From NCBI RefSeq assembly GCF_021287135.1, contig NZ_JAJTBB010000085.1, positions 1-64,000 on the forward strand: 64,000 nt of DNA, read 5' to 3'. The stretch is from Acidovorax sp. GTDB taxonomy: Bacteria; Pseudomonadota; Gammaproteobacteria; Burkholderiales; Burkholderiaceae_C. The position numbers were made by a program, and so were the translations under genes. Positions 16,350 through 23,757 of this stretch are shown here, piece after piece; the stretch's first letter is position 1; each line of letters starts with the position of its first letter. Below the pieces are notes generated by a model, which worked only from the letters and a program-made list of their open reading frames with translations, was not told the origin of the DNA and searched no databases.

Positions 16350-16501
16350 TGTTGGAACTTGTGAAGGAGCTTTTCCTTTTTTTCCGCGAGCACAAGAGGT
16401 ACGTCTTGATTCCCATCTTGCTCGTCCTGCTGTTGCTGGGGACCTTGATTGTCTTTGGCCATGGCTCGGTTTTTGCGCCGTTTATCTACACTTTGTTCTG
16501 A
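16349..16501 (+). CDS. DUF5989-like small membrane protein
   Basis: A 50-residue protein (MLELVKELFLFFREHKRY start) with one strong transmembrane helix rich in leucine and isoleucine and a short aromatic tail ending APFIYTLF. The FLREHKRYVLIPI-type block matches my memory of the DUF5989 family, often found with SxtJ-like proteins. Its ATG overlaps the upstream TGA by one base and the next gene starts four bases after its stop. The size and single helix suggest a membrane adaptor or complex stabiliser for the carbamoyltransferase; that role is inference. Confidence 0.82.
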   Translation: MLELVKELFLFFREHKRYVLIPILLVLLLLGTLIVFGHGSVFAPFIYTLF

Positions 16502-16505
16502 TCGA

Positions 16506-17654
16506 ATGAAAAAGATTGCTTACATACTGCTGCCCTCGCTGGTTTTGTGCGGACTGGTGGCGGCGGGGTATGGGGTAGGCCGTTATGTGGCGGGTGAGCG
16601 ATTCAGAAACGTCGTCATGTGGGTGGAAAAGGGCGAGAACCTTGCGAGCGTCTTGGCCGTCACGCCGTTGAATGATGAGCAGCGCAAAAACTACGCAAAA
16701 GCGTACACGGCCGCTTCTGTCGACGCGGGTGCCATCAGTTGGTCGGTTCCGAACCAACCCACCCCCTTTGTCGGAACGGCGCCTTCGCCGGGGCACCATC
16801 TCAACGCTTACATCAACTCCTGGCAAATGCGAAACAAGCAGGAGTTGCAAATGCCAAAACAGAAAGGCGTTTACCGCATCTTTTTGACGGGTGGCTCCAC
16901 GGCGTATGGCTCGGGCGCGCCCAGCCAGGAGTCGACGATCGGCAGCTTGTTGGAAAAACGGCTGAATGATGAGCTTTCCCAGAAAAGAAACCTGCATTAC
17001 GAAGTCTTCACGTTTGCGAATCCTGCCTGGGCTTCCACGCAAGAGCGGATTGCTATTGAGAACTATCTTTCGGAGTTGCAACCAGATCTGATTTTGTCTC
17101 TCTCGGGGAACAACGATGTTTTCTGGGGGGATGCGGGCCGCAATGTGCTATGGTTCAGCGCCTTTGCCGATGACTACTACCGGACATTGGCCAACGAGGG
17201 CCTGCGGATGGCCGGCCGCAAGGAGTTGGCGGATCTGCCGCAGGCGAAGCCTGTTGAGGGGCCGGTGCCGTCGGATATGGTTGCGTATCGATTGGAAAAG
17301 AATACGCGGTTGGGCGCGCACGCGTTGAAAGACAAGGGCGTGCCATGGGTTTTCTTCCTGCAGCCAACGCTTTCCGTGACAAAAAAGCCTCTTACGCCGA
17401 GGGAGCGGGACTTCTTGTCCAAATCCAAGGCGTACTATGAAGAGTGCTATCAAGCCATCGTTAAAAGACTTTCCTTGGTGGATGCCCGCAATTTCAAGTT
17501 TGTGAATTTGGCGGGAGTTTTTGATCAGTACGGTTCTGCGGAAGACATGTTCCTGGATCAATTTCATTTCGGGGACAAGGGTAATGCTGTGATTGCCGGT
17601 GCGATGTTCACGGCGCTCCTTCCCCGGCTGAGCAGCACCCCGCAGGCCGATTGA
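16506..17654 (+). CDS. membrane-anchored SGNH/GDSL hydrolase-like protein
   Basis: A 382-residue protein with an N-terminal hydrophobic anchor (about 5-24) and a periplasmic SGNH-type domain. The four family blocks are visible: FLTGGSTAYGSG with the serine, the ANPAWAS region, SLSGNNDVFWGD with the asparagine, and DQFHFGDKGN with the Asp-x-x-His pair. SGNH domains hydrolyse or transfer acyl groups on glycans and lipids. It is the last gene of the carbamoyltransferase operon. It is different in sequence from the SASA-type enzyme at the other end of the island. The acceptor is unknown. Confidence 0.82.
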   Translation: MKKIAYILLPSLVLCGLVAAGYGVGRYVAGERFRNVVMWVEKGENLASVLAVTPLNDEQRKNYAKAYTAASVDAGAISWSVPNQPTPFVGTAPSPGHHLNAYINSWQMRNKQELQMPKQKGVYRIFLTGGSTAYGSGAPSQESTIGSLLEKRLNDELSQKRNLHYEVFTFANPAWASTQERIAIENYLSELQPDLILSLSGNNDVFWGDAGRNVLWFSAFADDYYRTLANEGLRMAGRKELADLPQAKPVEGPVPSDMVAYRLEKNTRLGAHALKDKGVPWVFFLQPTLSVTKKPLTPRERDFLSKSKAYYEECYQAIVKRLSLVDARNFKFVNLAGVFDQYGSAEDMFLDQFHFGDKGNAVIAGAMFTALLPRLSSTPQAD

Positions 17655-17661
17655 GGGAACC

Positions 17662-17687
17662 AGGAGGGCGCGGGCACCCCGCCTCCT
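17662..17687. terminator. hairpin after the island operon
   Basis: The sequence aggagggcgcggg pairs with ccccgcctcct shortly after the hydrolase stop codon. No U tract follows, so termination is uncertain. It also marks the return to high-GC sequence. Confidence 0.4.
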
Positions 17688-17745
17688 CGAGGGGGTGGCC
17701 GGCGGAGGTTTTCAACGGCAGCACATTCCCGCGCAAAATGGCGCC

Positions 17746-18297
17746 ATGCCCGCCACGCGCCCCAGTAGCCAGCTGCTGACGATTCAGTCGTTCGGCGACA
17801 TCAGCCGCTTCCTGCGCGAAGGGGTGGCCGATGAAGAATCGCGGCAGTTGCGCGACAGCCTGGGGGCGCTGTCGGTGCATATCGACGAGGCAGTGCGCGC
17901 ACGCCGCACCAGCCAGGACACGCAGACCATCACACGCCGCGTTGCGGCTTTGTCGCAGTGTGCCCGGGAGCACCAGCTGTTCCTGACCGGTCTGGGTTCT
18001 GCGTGGCATGCGCTCTACGAGTTTGGTGCCTACCAGCGGGCGCTGCGCGAACTGCGCCAGGCCATTGCAAGCTGGCAGCAGATGCTGGAGCACCGCAGCG
18101 CCAAGGAACGCGCGAGCTTTGACCAGTTCGAGCTGCTGGCTTGGCGCACCCTGGGCGAGGCTTTGCTGTTGGTCGACATGTACGAGCACCAGAGCAATCC
18201 CCAGAGCGATCTGCCGCAAGGTGCCGAGCCGGCGGCGCAGCCGCGGTCGGCGCTGCAGCGCGTGCGCGCGTGGTGGAAGCGCTGGCGCCGCAGCTGA
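17746..18297 (+). CDS. conserved-looking hypothetical protein
   Basis: A 183-residue soluble protein I do not recognise. It is mostly helical in character, with many charged and glutamine residues, a repeated FGxYQRALRELRQAI type pattern and a very basic end (RVRAWWKRWRRS). There is no signal peptide or membrane segment. GC and codon use match the chromosome rather than the island, so it belongs with the downstream DAHP synthase region. The start at 17746 follows a -10-like CAAAAT by six bases and lacks a ribosome binding site. Confidence 0.6.
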   Translation: MPATRPSSQLLTIQSFGDISRFLREGVADEESRQLRDSLGALSVHIDEAVRARRTSQDTQTITRRVAALSQCAREHQLFLTGLGSAWHALYEFGAYQRALRELRQAIASWQQMLEHRSAKERASFDQFELLAWRTLGEALLLVDMYEHQSNPQSDLPQGAEPAAQPRSALQRVRAWWKRWRRS

Positions 18298-18389
18298 CCA
18301 CGCGCGTGCCGCGCGGGGAGGGCCGTGTCGCGCAATCGCAACATGCCGGACTTGCTGCAGTGCGGTACTCCTGTGCTACATTGGCTGCC

Positions 18390-18446
18390 ATGCAAGTTCG
18401 CAGCGCGTTTTACTTTTGGTTTTTTATCTCGGTCCCCGGCGGATGA
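18390..18446 (+). CDS. aromatic leader peptide for the DAHP synthase gene
   Basis: A short open frame of 18 codons encodes MQVRSAFYFWFFISVPGG. Codons 7-12 are Phe-Tyr-Phe-Trp-Phe-Phe, a run expected by chance very rarely and typical of leader peptides that sense charged aromatic tRNAs. The last codons (18437-18442, cggcgg) can pair with ccgccg at 18486-18491. The ATG lacks a strong ribosome binding site, which is the main weakness. The DAHP synthase starts 150 bases later. Confidence 0.7.
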   Translation: MQVRSAFYFWFFISVPGG

Positions 18447-18484
18447 GAGGAAAACGCGCAAGCCAACACAAGCTCCCCTTACCA

Positions 18485-18521
18485 ACCGCCGACGCTGCAA
18501 AGCCCGGCGGTTTTTGTTTTT
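18485..18521 (+). terminator. transcription attenuator hairpin
   Basis: Accgccg (18485-18491) pairs perfectly with cggcggt (18505-18511), followed by tttttgttttt, an intrinsic terminator placed before the DAHP synthase start codon. Its left arm can instead pair with cggcgg inside the leader peptide (18437-18442). Stalling at aromatic codons would therefore favour the antiterminator and read-through. Confidence 0.75.
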
Positions 18522-18595
18522 CTGGCCCCCTCATTCCGTTTTTCTTTTTCATCGTTCCACCCACCTCCAACACAACTCCAAGAGGAAGCAACACC

Positions 18596-19717
18596 ATGAC
18601 CGCAGCCACCACCCCCCCCAGCGATGCCTGGTACCGCAGCGTCGAGAAAACCAGCCAGACCGACGACGAACGTATCCAGGACATCACCGTGTTGCCTCCT
18701 CCAGAACATTTGATCCGCTTTTTCCCGATCCGCGGCACGGCGGTCGAGGCGCTGATCACGCAGACCCGCAAGAACATCCACAACATCATGGCGGGCAAGG
18801 ACGACCGGCTGCTGGTCGTCATCGGGCCTTGCTCCATTCACGACCCCGCAGCGGCGCTGGAATATGCACGTCGCCTGAAGGCGGCGCGTGAGCAATACAA
18901 GGACACGCTGGAGATCGTGATGCGCGTGTACTTCGAAAAGCCACGCACCACGGTCGGCTGGAAGGGCCTCATCAATGACCCCTACCTGGACGAAAGCTAC
19001 CGCATTGACGAGGGGCTGCGCATTGCCCGCCAGCTGCTCATCGAGATCAACCGCCTGGGCATGCCGGCCGGCAGCGAGTTCCTGGACGTGATTTCTCCCC
19101 AGTACATCGGCGATCTGATCAGCTGGGGCGCCATTGGCGCGCGCACCACCGAAAGCCAGGTGCACCGCGAGCTCGCCTCCGGCATCTCGGCACCCATCGG
19201 GTTCAAGAACGGCACGGACGGCAACATCCGCATTGCCACCGACGCGATCCAGTCGGCCAGCCGCGGCCACCATTTCCTGTCGGTGCACAAGAACGGCCAG
19301 GTGGCCATCGTCAACACCAAGGGCAACAAGGACTGCCACGTGATCCTGCGCGGCGGCAAGGCGCCCAACTACGATGCGGCCAGCGTGGCTGCCGCGTGCA
19401 AGGACCTGGAAGCCGCCAAGCTGCCCGCGACGCTGATGGTGGACTGCAGCCATGCCAACAGCAGCAAGCAGCACGAGAAGCAGCTGGACGTGGCACGCGA
19501 CATTGCCGCCCAGATTGCGGGCGGCTCGCGCAGCGTGTTCGGGCTCATGATCGAAAGCCACCTCACGGCGGGAGCGCAAAAGTTCACGCCCGGCAAGGAC
19601 CAGCCCGCAGCGCTGGAGTATGGCAAGAGCATCACCGACGCCTGCTTGGGCTGGGATGCTTCCCTCGCCGCGCTGGCAGAACTGTCGCAGGCTGTGGTGG
19701 CCCGGCGCGCGCGCTGA
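18596..19717 (+). CDS. aroG: class I 3-deoxy-7-phosphoheptulonate (DAHP) synthase
   Basis: A 373-residue enzyme joining phosphoenolpyruvate and erythrose 4-phosphate in the first step of aromatic amino-acid synthesis. AroF/G/H-type blocks are clear: LLVVIGPCSIHDP, MRVYFEKPRTTVGWKG, GARTTESQVHRELASG, FKNGTDG and VDCSHANSSK. The N-terminal ~40 residues, which carry feedback-inhibitor contacts in this class, are present. Which amino acid inhibits it cannot be read here. The start at 18596 follows an aagaggaagc ribosome site. The upstream leader peptide and attenuator suggest control by aromatic tRNA charging. Confidence 0.94.
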   Translation: MTAATTPPSDAWYRSVEKTSQTDDERIQDITVLPPPEHLIRFFPIRGTAVEALITQTRKNIHNIMAGKDDRLLVVIGPCSIHDPAAALEYARRLKAAREQYKDTLEIVMRVYFEKPRTTVGWKGLINDPYLDESYRIDEGLRIARQLLIEINRLGMPAGSEFLDVISPQYIGDLISWGAIGARTTESQVHRELASGISAPIGFKNGTDGNIRIATDAIQSASRGHHFLSVHKNGQVAIVNTKGNKDCHVILRGGKAPNYDAASVAAACKDLEAAKLPATLMVDCSHANSSKQHEKQLDVARDIAAQIAGGSRSVFGLMIESHLTAGAQKFTPGKDQPAALEYGKSITDACLGWDASLAALAELSQAVVARRAR

Positions 19718-19832
19718 CCGCACCGCAGCACGCTGGCCGCCCGCGCGGCCGGCGTTGCCCTAAACTCCAGGCCACACACCGCCTGCTGTCCGGTCATGGC
19801 GCGGGCACGGCATCGAAGAAAGGAAAAACACC

Positions 19833-20144
19833 ATGCACAGCGAAGTGTCGGTCCAACTGGCTGCGAACCAGGAATTCCGTTTCGACCTGGAAGGCGCCGA
19901 GCCCATGGGCCACGAGGCTGGCAGGCGCTGGCTGGATGAGCAATTCACCGCGCTTGACTGCGAGCCGCTGCGCGCCAGCGGCAAGGTGCTGCTGGCCGAC
20001 AAGGTGCTGACCGTCGCCCGCGCCGCGGGCCCCCAGTTGCTGGCCGATCCGGCCTGGTCCCGCGACTTTGCGCGTGCCGCCAGCGCCGCGCTGGCCAAGC
20101 CCGTGGTGCGCGTGGACGTGCCCGGGATGGCCGTGACGTTCTAA
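19833..20144 (+). CDS. small hypothetical protein
   Basis: A 103-residue cytoplasmic protein I do not recognise. It begins MHSEVSVQLAANQEF, has no signal or membrane segment, and ends with a hydrophobic VVRVDVPGMAVTF. A good ribosome site (aagaaagga) precedes the ATG. It runs convergent with mpl, the repeat at 20.2 kb lying between and into mpl. Codon use matches neighbours, so it is probably real. Confidence 0.6.
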   Translation: MHSEVSVQLAANQEFRFDLEGAEPMGHEAGRRWLDEQFTALDCEPLRASGKVLLADKVLTVARAAGPQLLADPAWSRDFARAASAALAKPVVRVDVPGMAVTF

Positions 20145-20149
20145 GTTCT

Positions 20150-20211
20150 TTTCAAGCCAAAATAGGCTCTTGCGCTTGTCTGGCAAGCGCAAGCAGCTAT
20201 ATTTTTTGTAG
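20150..20211. repeat. dispersed palindromic repeat, copy overlapping the mpl 3' end
   Basis: The core gcgcttgtctggcaagcgc is at 20172-20190, flanked by caaaataggct on the left and agcagctat..ttttttgtag on the right. It supplies the mpl stop codon (20197-20199) and the last few mpl codons. Confidence 0.8.
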
Positions 20212-21621
20212 TGCACTGAGCAGCTTGGCGTGGATGCCGCCAAAGCCGCCGTTGCTCATGCAAACGATGTGGTCGCCGGCGCGCGCCACCTGCACCACCT
20301 GCTGCACCAGCGTGTCGATATCGCCAGCGGTCTGTGCCCGCTGGCCGGGCCCGACGCCCAGCGGGGCCAGTGCCTGGGCGGCGTCCCAGTCCAGCCCCGC
20401 CGTGTGGCAGAACGCCAGATCGGCCGGCTCCAGCGCCCAGGGCAGCTGCGACTTCATGGCGCCGAGCTTCATGGTGTTGCTGCGGGGCTCGAACACGGCC
20501 AGGATGCGGGCGCCGGGGCCCAGGCTGCGGCGCAGCCCGTCCAGCGTGGTCCGCAGCGCGGTAGGGTGGTGTGCAAAATCGTCGTACACCGCGATGCCCC
20601 GCACCGTGCCGCGCAGCTCCATGCGCCGCTTCACGTTCTGAAAGCGGGCCAGCGCGGCGGCGGACTCCGCCGGGTCGACCCCCACGTGGTGGGCGGCGGC
20701 AATCGCGGCCAGCGCGTTGAGCTGGTTGTGCAGCCCCGTCAGGGTCCATTCCACCCGTGCCACCGTGCGCCCCCGGTGCAGCACGTCGAACGCCTGGGGT
20801 TCGCCCTGGGCCGAAAAATCGCCGGTCACGTCGCCAAAGCGGGTCACCTCGCTCCAGCAGCCGGCGTGCAGCACCCGGGCCAGGCTTTCCTCCAGGCCGT
20901 TCACCACCACGCGGCCCGACGGCGGAACCGTGCGGACCAGGTGGTGGAACTGCCGCTCAATGGCGGCCAGGTCGTCGAAGATGTCCGCGTGATCGAATTC
21001 CAGGTTGTTCAGCACCGCCGTGCGCGGCCGGTAGTGCACGAACTTGCTGCGCTTGTCGAAAAAGGCCGTGTCGTACTCGTCCGCTTCAATGACGAACAGC
21101 GGCGCCGATCCGAGCGGCGAGGAACCCGGCCGCGGCCTGCGGTCTGCTCCCAGGCGGGCCGATACCCCGAAGTTCAGGGGCACTCCGCCAATCAGGAAAC
21201 CGGGCTGCTGCCCGGCGCTGTCCAGGATCCACGCGAGCATCGACGTGGTGGTGGTCTTGCCGTGCGTGCCGGCCACGGCCAGCACATGGCGCCCCTGCAG
21301 CACATGGTCGGCCAGCCACTGGGGGCCACTGGTGTAGGGCAGGCCCGCGTCGAGAATGGCCTCCATCAGCGGGAACTTGGGGGTGCCGTCGGCCAGCCGT
21401 GCGCGGCTGACCACATTGCCGACCACGAACATGTCGGGCGCCAGGCCGAGCTGCTCGGCCCCGAACCCTTCGATCAGGTCGATGCCCAGCGCCCGCAGCT
21501 GGTCGCTCATCGGGGGGTAGACGCCGGCGTCGCAGCCCGTCACCTTGTGCCCGGCTTCGCGCGCCAGCGCGGCCAGCCCTCCCATGAACGTACCGCAGAT
21601 GCCGAGGATGTGTATATGCAT
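20197..21621 (-). CDS. mpl: murein peptide ligase Mpl
   Basis: A 474-residue cytoplasmic ATP-dependent ligase that reattaches recovered tripeptide L-Ala-gamma-D-Glu-meso-DAP to UDP-MurNAc, a wall-recycling step. It starts MHIHILGICGTFMGGLAALA, typical for Mpl and distinct from MurC. The P-loop AVAGTHGKTTTTSML is near residue 110, and the Mur ligase blocks NNLEFDHADIF and YDDFAHHPTALRTTL follow. AmpD at 34.5 kb works in the same recycling pathway. The start at 21621 gives the usual N terminus; nine extra upstream codons were dropped. Confidence 0.94.
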   Translation of the reverse strand: MHIHILGICGTFMGGLAALAREAGHKVTGCDAGVYPPMSDQLRALGIDLIEGFGAEQLGLAPDMFVVGNVVSRARLADGTPKFPLMEAILDAGLPYTSGPQWLADHVLQGRHVLAVAGTHGKTTTTSMLAWILDSAGQQPGFLIGGVPLNFGVSARLGADRRPRPGSSPLGSAPLFVIEADEYDTAFFDKRSKFVHYRPRTAVLNNLEFDHADIFDDLAAIERQFHHLVRTVPPSGRVVVNGLEESLARVLHAGCWSEVTRFGDVTGDFSAQGEPQAFDVLHRGRTVARVEWTLTGLHNQLNALAAIAAAHHVGVDPAESAAALARFQNVKRRMELRGTVRGIAVYDDFAHHPTALRTTLDGLRRSLGPGARILAVFEPRSNTMKLGAMKSQLPWALEPADLAFCHTAGLDWDAAQALAPLGVGPGQRAQTAGDIDTLVQQVVQVARAGDHIVCMSNGGFGGIHAKLLSALQKI

Positions 21622-21642
21622 GGGCGCAGATTCTACGGTCCA

Positions 21643-21698
21643 ATGCAAAACGCCCTGCAGCGCTTGCCCGCCAAGCGCGAGCAGCTATGAAAATAGTA
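21643..21698. repeat. dispersed palindromic repeat, copy upstream of mpl
   Basis: The core gcgcttgcccgccaagcgc is at 21660-21678, with caaaacgccctgca before it and gagcagctatgaaaatagtag after. It lies in the divergent region between mpl and the 199-residue gene, so it may affect both promoters. Confidence 0.8.
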
Positions 21699-21792
21699 GT
21701 ATCCCTTGGGCATCCTGGGATGTGGCGACCGCCCGTGGGGCCGCTGGGGCCACAATGCGGGTTTCCCCTGCACCGGTTCGCCGTTCACTGCC

Positions 21793-22392
21793 ATGCACAC
21801 CCCGCTGAGCGAAGAGATCGCCCACACCGCCGCCCGGCTGGTGGTGGAGGAAGGCCTGGAATGGGGCCCCGCCAAACGCCGGGCGGTGCGCCAGCTGGGG
21901 CTGCCCGCGCGCACGCCGCTGCCCGACAACGAGCAGCTGGACGCCGCGGTGCGGGAATACATCCAGCTGTTCTGTGCCGACACCCAGCCGCGCGAACTGC
22001 GCGCCCTGCGCCAACTGGCCCTGGTCTGGATGGAGCGGATGGCGGCGTTCCGCCCGCACCTTGCGGGCGCGGTCTGGCAGGGCACGGCAACCCGCCTGTC
22101 CGATATTTACCTGCAGTTGTTTTGCGATGACCCCAAATCTGCAGAGATCGCACTGATCGATCACCATGTCGATTACGAGCCGCGCACCGTGACGGGATTT
22201 CATGGCGAATCGGTCGAGGCGCTGAGCCTGGCCAGCAAATCGCCGGAACTCCAGGAAATGATTGGCGTGCACCTCATGATCTACGACCTGGACGACTTGC
22301 GGGGCGCGCTGCGGCCCGACGCCAAGGGCCGCGTGGCGCGCGGCGACATGACGGCGGTGCGGCGCCTGCTACAGGAAACCGAACTTCCATGA
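21793..22392 (+). CDS. conserved-looking hypothetical protein
   Basis: A 199-residue soluble protein I do not recognise. It starts MHTPLSEEIAHTAARLVVEEGLEWGPAKRR and is mainly helical, with no signal peptide. A central FCDDPKSAEIALIDHHVDYEPRTV block and a C-terminal IYDLDDLRGALRPDAKGRV look conserved. It overlaps the following thioredoxin-like gene by four bases (ATGA), so the two are probably co-translated. It could relate to nucleotide or wall metabolism by position next to mpl, but nothing in the sequence shows this. Confidence 0.68.
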   Translation: MHTPLSEEIAHTAARLVVEEGLEWGPAKRRAVRQLGLPARTPLPDNEQLDAAVREYIQLFCADTQPRELRALRQLALVWMERMAAFRPHLAGAVWQGTATRLSDIYLQLFCDDPKSAEIALIDHHVDYEPRTVTGFHGESVEALSLASKSPELQEMIGVHLMIYDLDDLRGALRPDAKGRVARGDMTAVRRLLQETELP

Positions 22393-22979
22393 CCACGCCT
22401 TCTGCTTCCCCTTCCTCTTCGTCGCCAATCACCGCTGCGGCCGGCACGCCTGCTTCCACCCCCCGCCGCCGACTTTTGATGGCCGGGGTGGCTGGCGCGG
22501 CGGCGGTGGCCGGTGCTGGCGTGGCGTGGTGGAAGTTCAGTCCGCACGCGCTGGGCCCTGGCGCCGAGCAGGCACTGTGGGCGTCGGAGTTCGAGCAGCC
22601 CGGTGGCGGCACCGTGGCGATGAAGTCCTTTCTGGGCAAGCCGTTGCTGCTGAACTTCTGGGCCACCTGGTGCCCGCCGTGCGTGGAAGAGTTGCCGCTT
22701 CTCAATGCCTTCTACCGCGAACAGGCCGCCAACGGCTGGCAAGTGGTGGGTCTGGCCATTGACCAGCCGTCGTCCGTGCGCAAATTCCTGGAGCGCATCC
22801 CCCTGGCTTTCCCTGTGGGACTGGCGGGCCTGGGTGGCACGGATCTGGGGCGGTCGCTGGGCAACCTGACCGGTGGCCTGCCTTTCACGGTGGTGCTGGG
22901 CGCGGAGGGACGGGTGCTGCACCGTAAAATGGGGCAGTTGAGCCCGCAGGATCTGGCGCTCTGGGCGCCGTTGCGCTGA
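22389..22979 (+). CDS. TlpA-like thiol:disulfide oxidoreductase
   Basis: A 196-residue periplasmic thioredoxin-fold protein. An N-terminal arginine-rich stretch (TPRRRLLMAGVAGAAAVAGAG) looks like a Tat-type or uncleaved signal anchor. The active site WATWCPPC is near residue 92, and the cis-proline appears in GGLPFTVVLG. Family members reduce apocytochromes or periplasmic disulfides; the partner here is not evident. Translationally coupled to the gene upstream. Confidence 0.88.
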   Translation: MTTPSASPSSSSPITAAAGTPASTPRRRLLMAGVAGAAAVAGAGVAWWKFSPHALGPGAEQALWASEFEQPGGGTVAMKSFLGKPLLLNFWATWCPPCVEELPLLNAFYREQAANGWQVVGLAIDQPSSVRKFLERIPLAFPVGLAGLGGTDLGRSLGNLTGGLPFTVVLGAEGRVLHRKMGQLSPQDLALWAPLR

Positions 22980-23127
22980 CCGGGCGGGGCACCCGGGCCT
23001 CACCCCCGGGGGCGCTACACGCCGTTTTGGCTGATGTAGTTCATGAAAATTGCGCGTGGAAGACCGAGATAGGCCGAAATTGGAGTAAATTCGCGCCCTA
23101 TTTAGTTTTATAGCCGTTGGAGCTTCC

Positions 23128-23589
23128 ATGGATCTGCGAAAACTCAAGACCCTGATCGACCTCGTGTCCGAGTCGAATGTGTCCGAACTCGAAATCACCG
23201 AGGCGGAGGGCAAGGTCCGCATCGTCAAGAGCATGGGCGGCGTGGTTCAGCAGTACGTTGCTGCGCCCGTCCAGGCCCCCGTGCCCGCCGCCGCTGCGCC
23301 GGCCGCAGCCCAGGTCGCCGAACTGCCCGCCCCTTCGGCGCCAGCCGCGCCTGCCGGGCATGTCGTCAAATCGCCCATGGTGGGCACGTTCTACCGCTCC
23401 GCCAGCCCCGGCGCGAAGCCGTTCGTGGAAGTGGGCAGCCAGGTCAAGGAGGGCGAGACCGTCTGCATCATCGAGGCCATGAAGATCCTCAACGAAATCG
23501 AAGCCGACAAAACCGGCACCATCACCCGCATCCTGGGTGAGAACGGCCAGGCCGTCGAATACGGCCAGCCGCTGTTTGTCATTGAATGA
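23128..23589 (+). CDS. accB: biotin carboxyl carrier protein of acetyl-CoA carboxylase
   Basis: A 153-residue carrier that holds biotin for acetyl-CoA carboxylase. The N-terminal [22 protein letters not shown] region is followed by an Ala/Pro linker (about 55-80) and the biotinyl domain with [12 protein letters not shown]. Biotin attaches at Lys119. Length and order are standard. A ggagctt ribosome site precedes the ATG. accC follows after 168 bases that contain a repeat, so both are probably co-transcribed. Confidence 0.97.
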   Translation: MDLRKLKTLIDLVSESNVSELEITEAEGKVRIVKSMGGVVQQYVAAPVQAPVPAAAAPAAAQVAELPAPSAPAAPAGHVVKSPMVGTFYRSASPGAKPFVEVGSQVKEGETVCIIEAMKILNEIEADKTGTITRILGENGQAVEYGQPLFVIE

Positions 23590-23596
23590 ACGCGCG

Positions 23597-23685
23597 CCGC
23601 CCCCTGAGCGGCCGGGCCGCTTATCTCTCTGTCTCGGGGCTTGCGCCCGGCAGGGAGGCGCCGCCGGCGCGGGGCGATCGCCTTT
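23597..23685. repeat. GC-rich palindromic intergenic repeat between accB and accC
   Basis: The sequence starts gccgccccctgagcgg and ends with a ggcgccgccggcgcgggg stretch, resembling the ccccctgag-type family seen after purH. It is non-coding and probably folds in the accB-accC transcript. Confidence 0.45.
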
Positions 23686-23757
23686 GCACCGACGCCTGCG
23701 GGCGGCCGGTGCATCCGTTTCAAGCGTTGCGGGCAGCGCGCACTGTGGACAACCTAT

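Noticed and set aside
12856-17654. Island as prophage or insertion sequence.
   Set aside because: No phage, integrase or transposase genes and no terminal duplications are seen.
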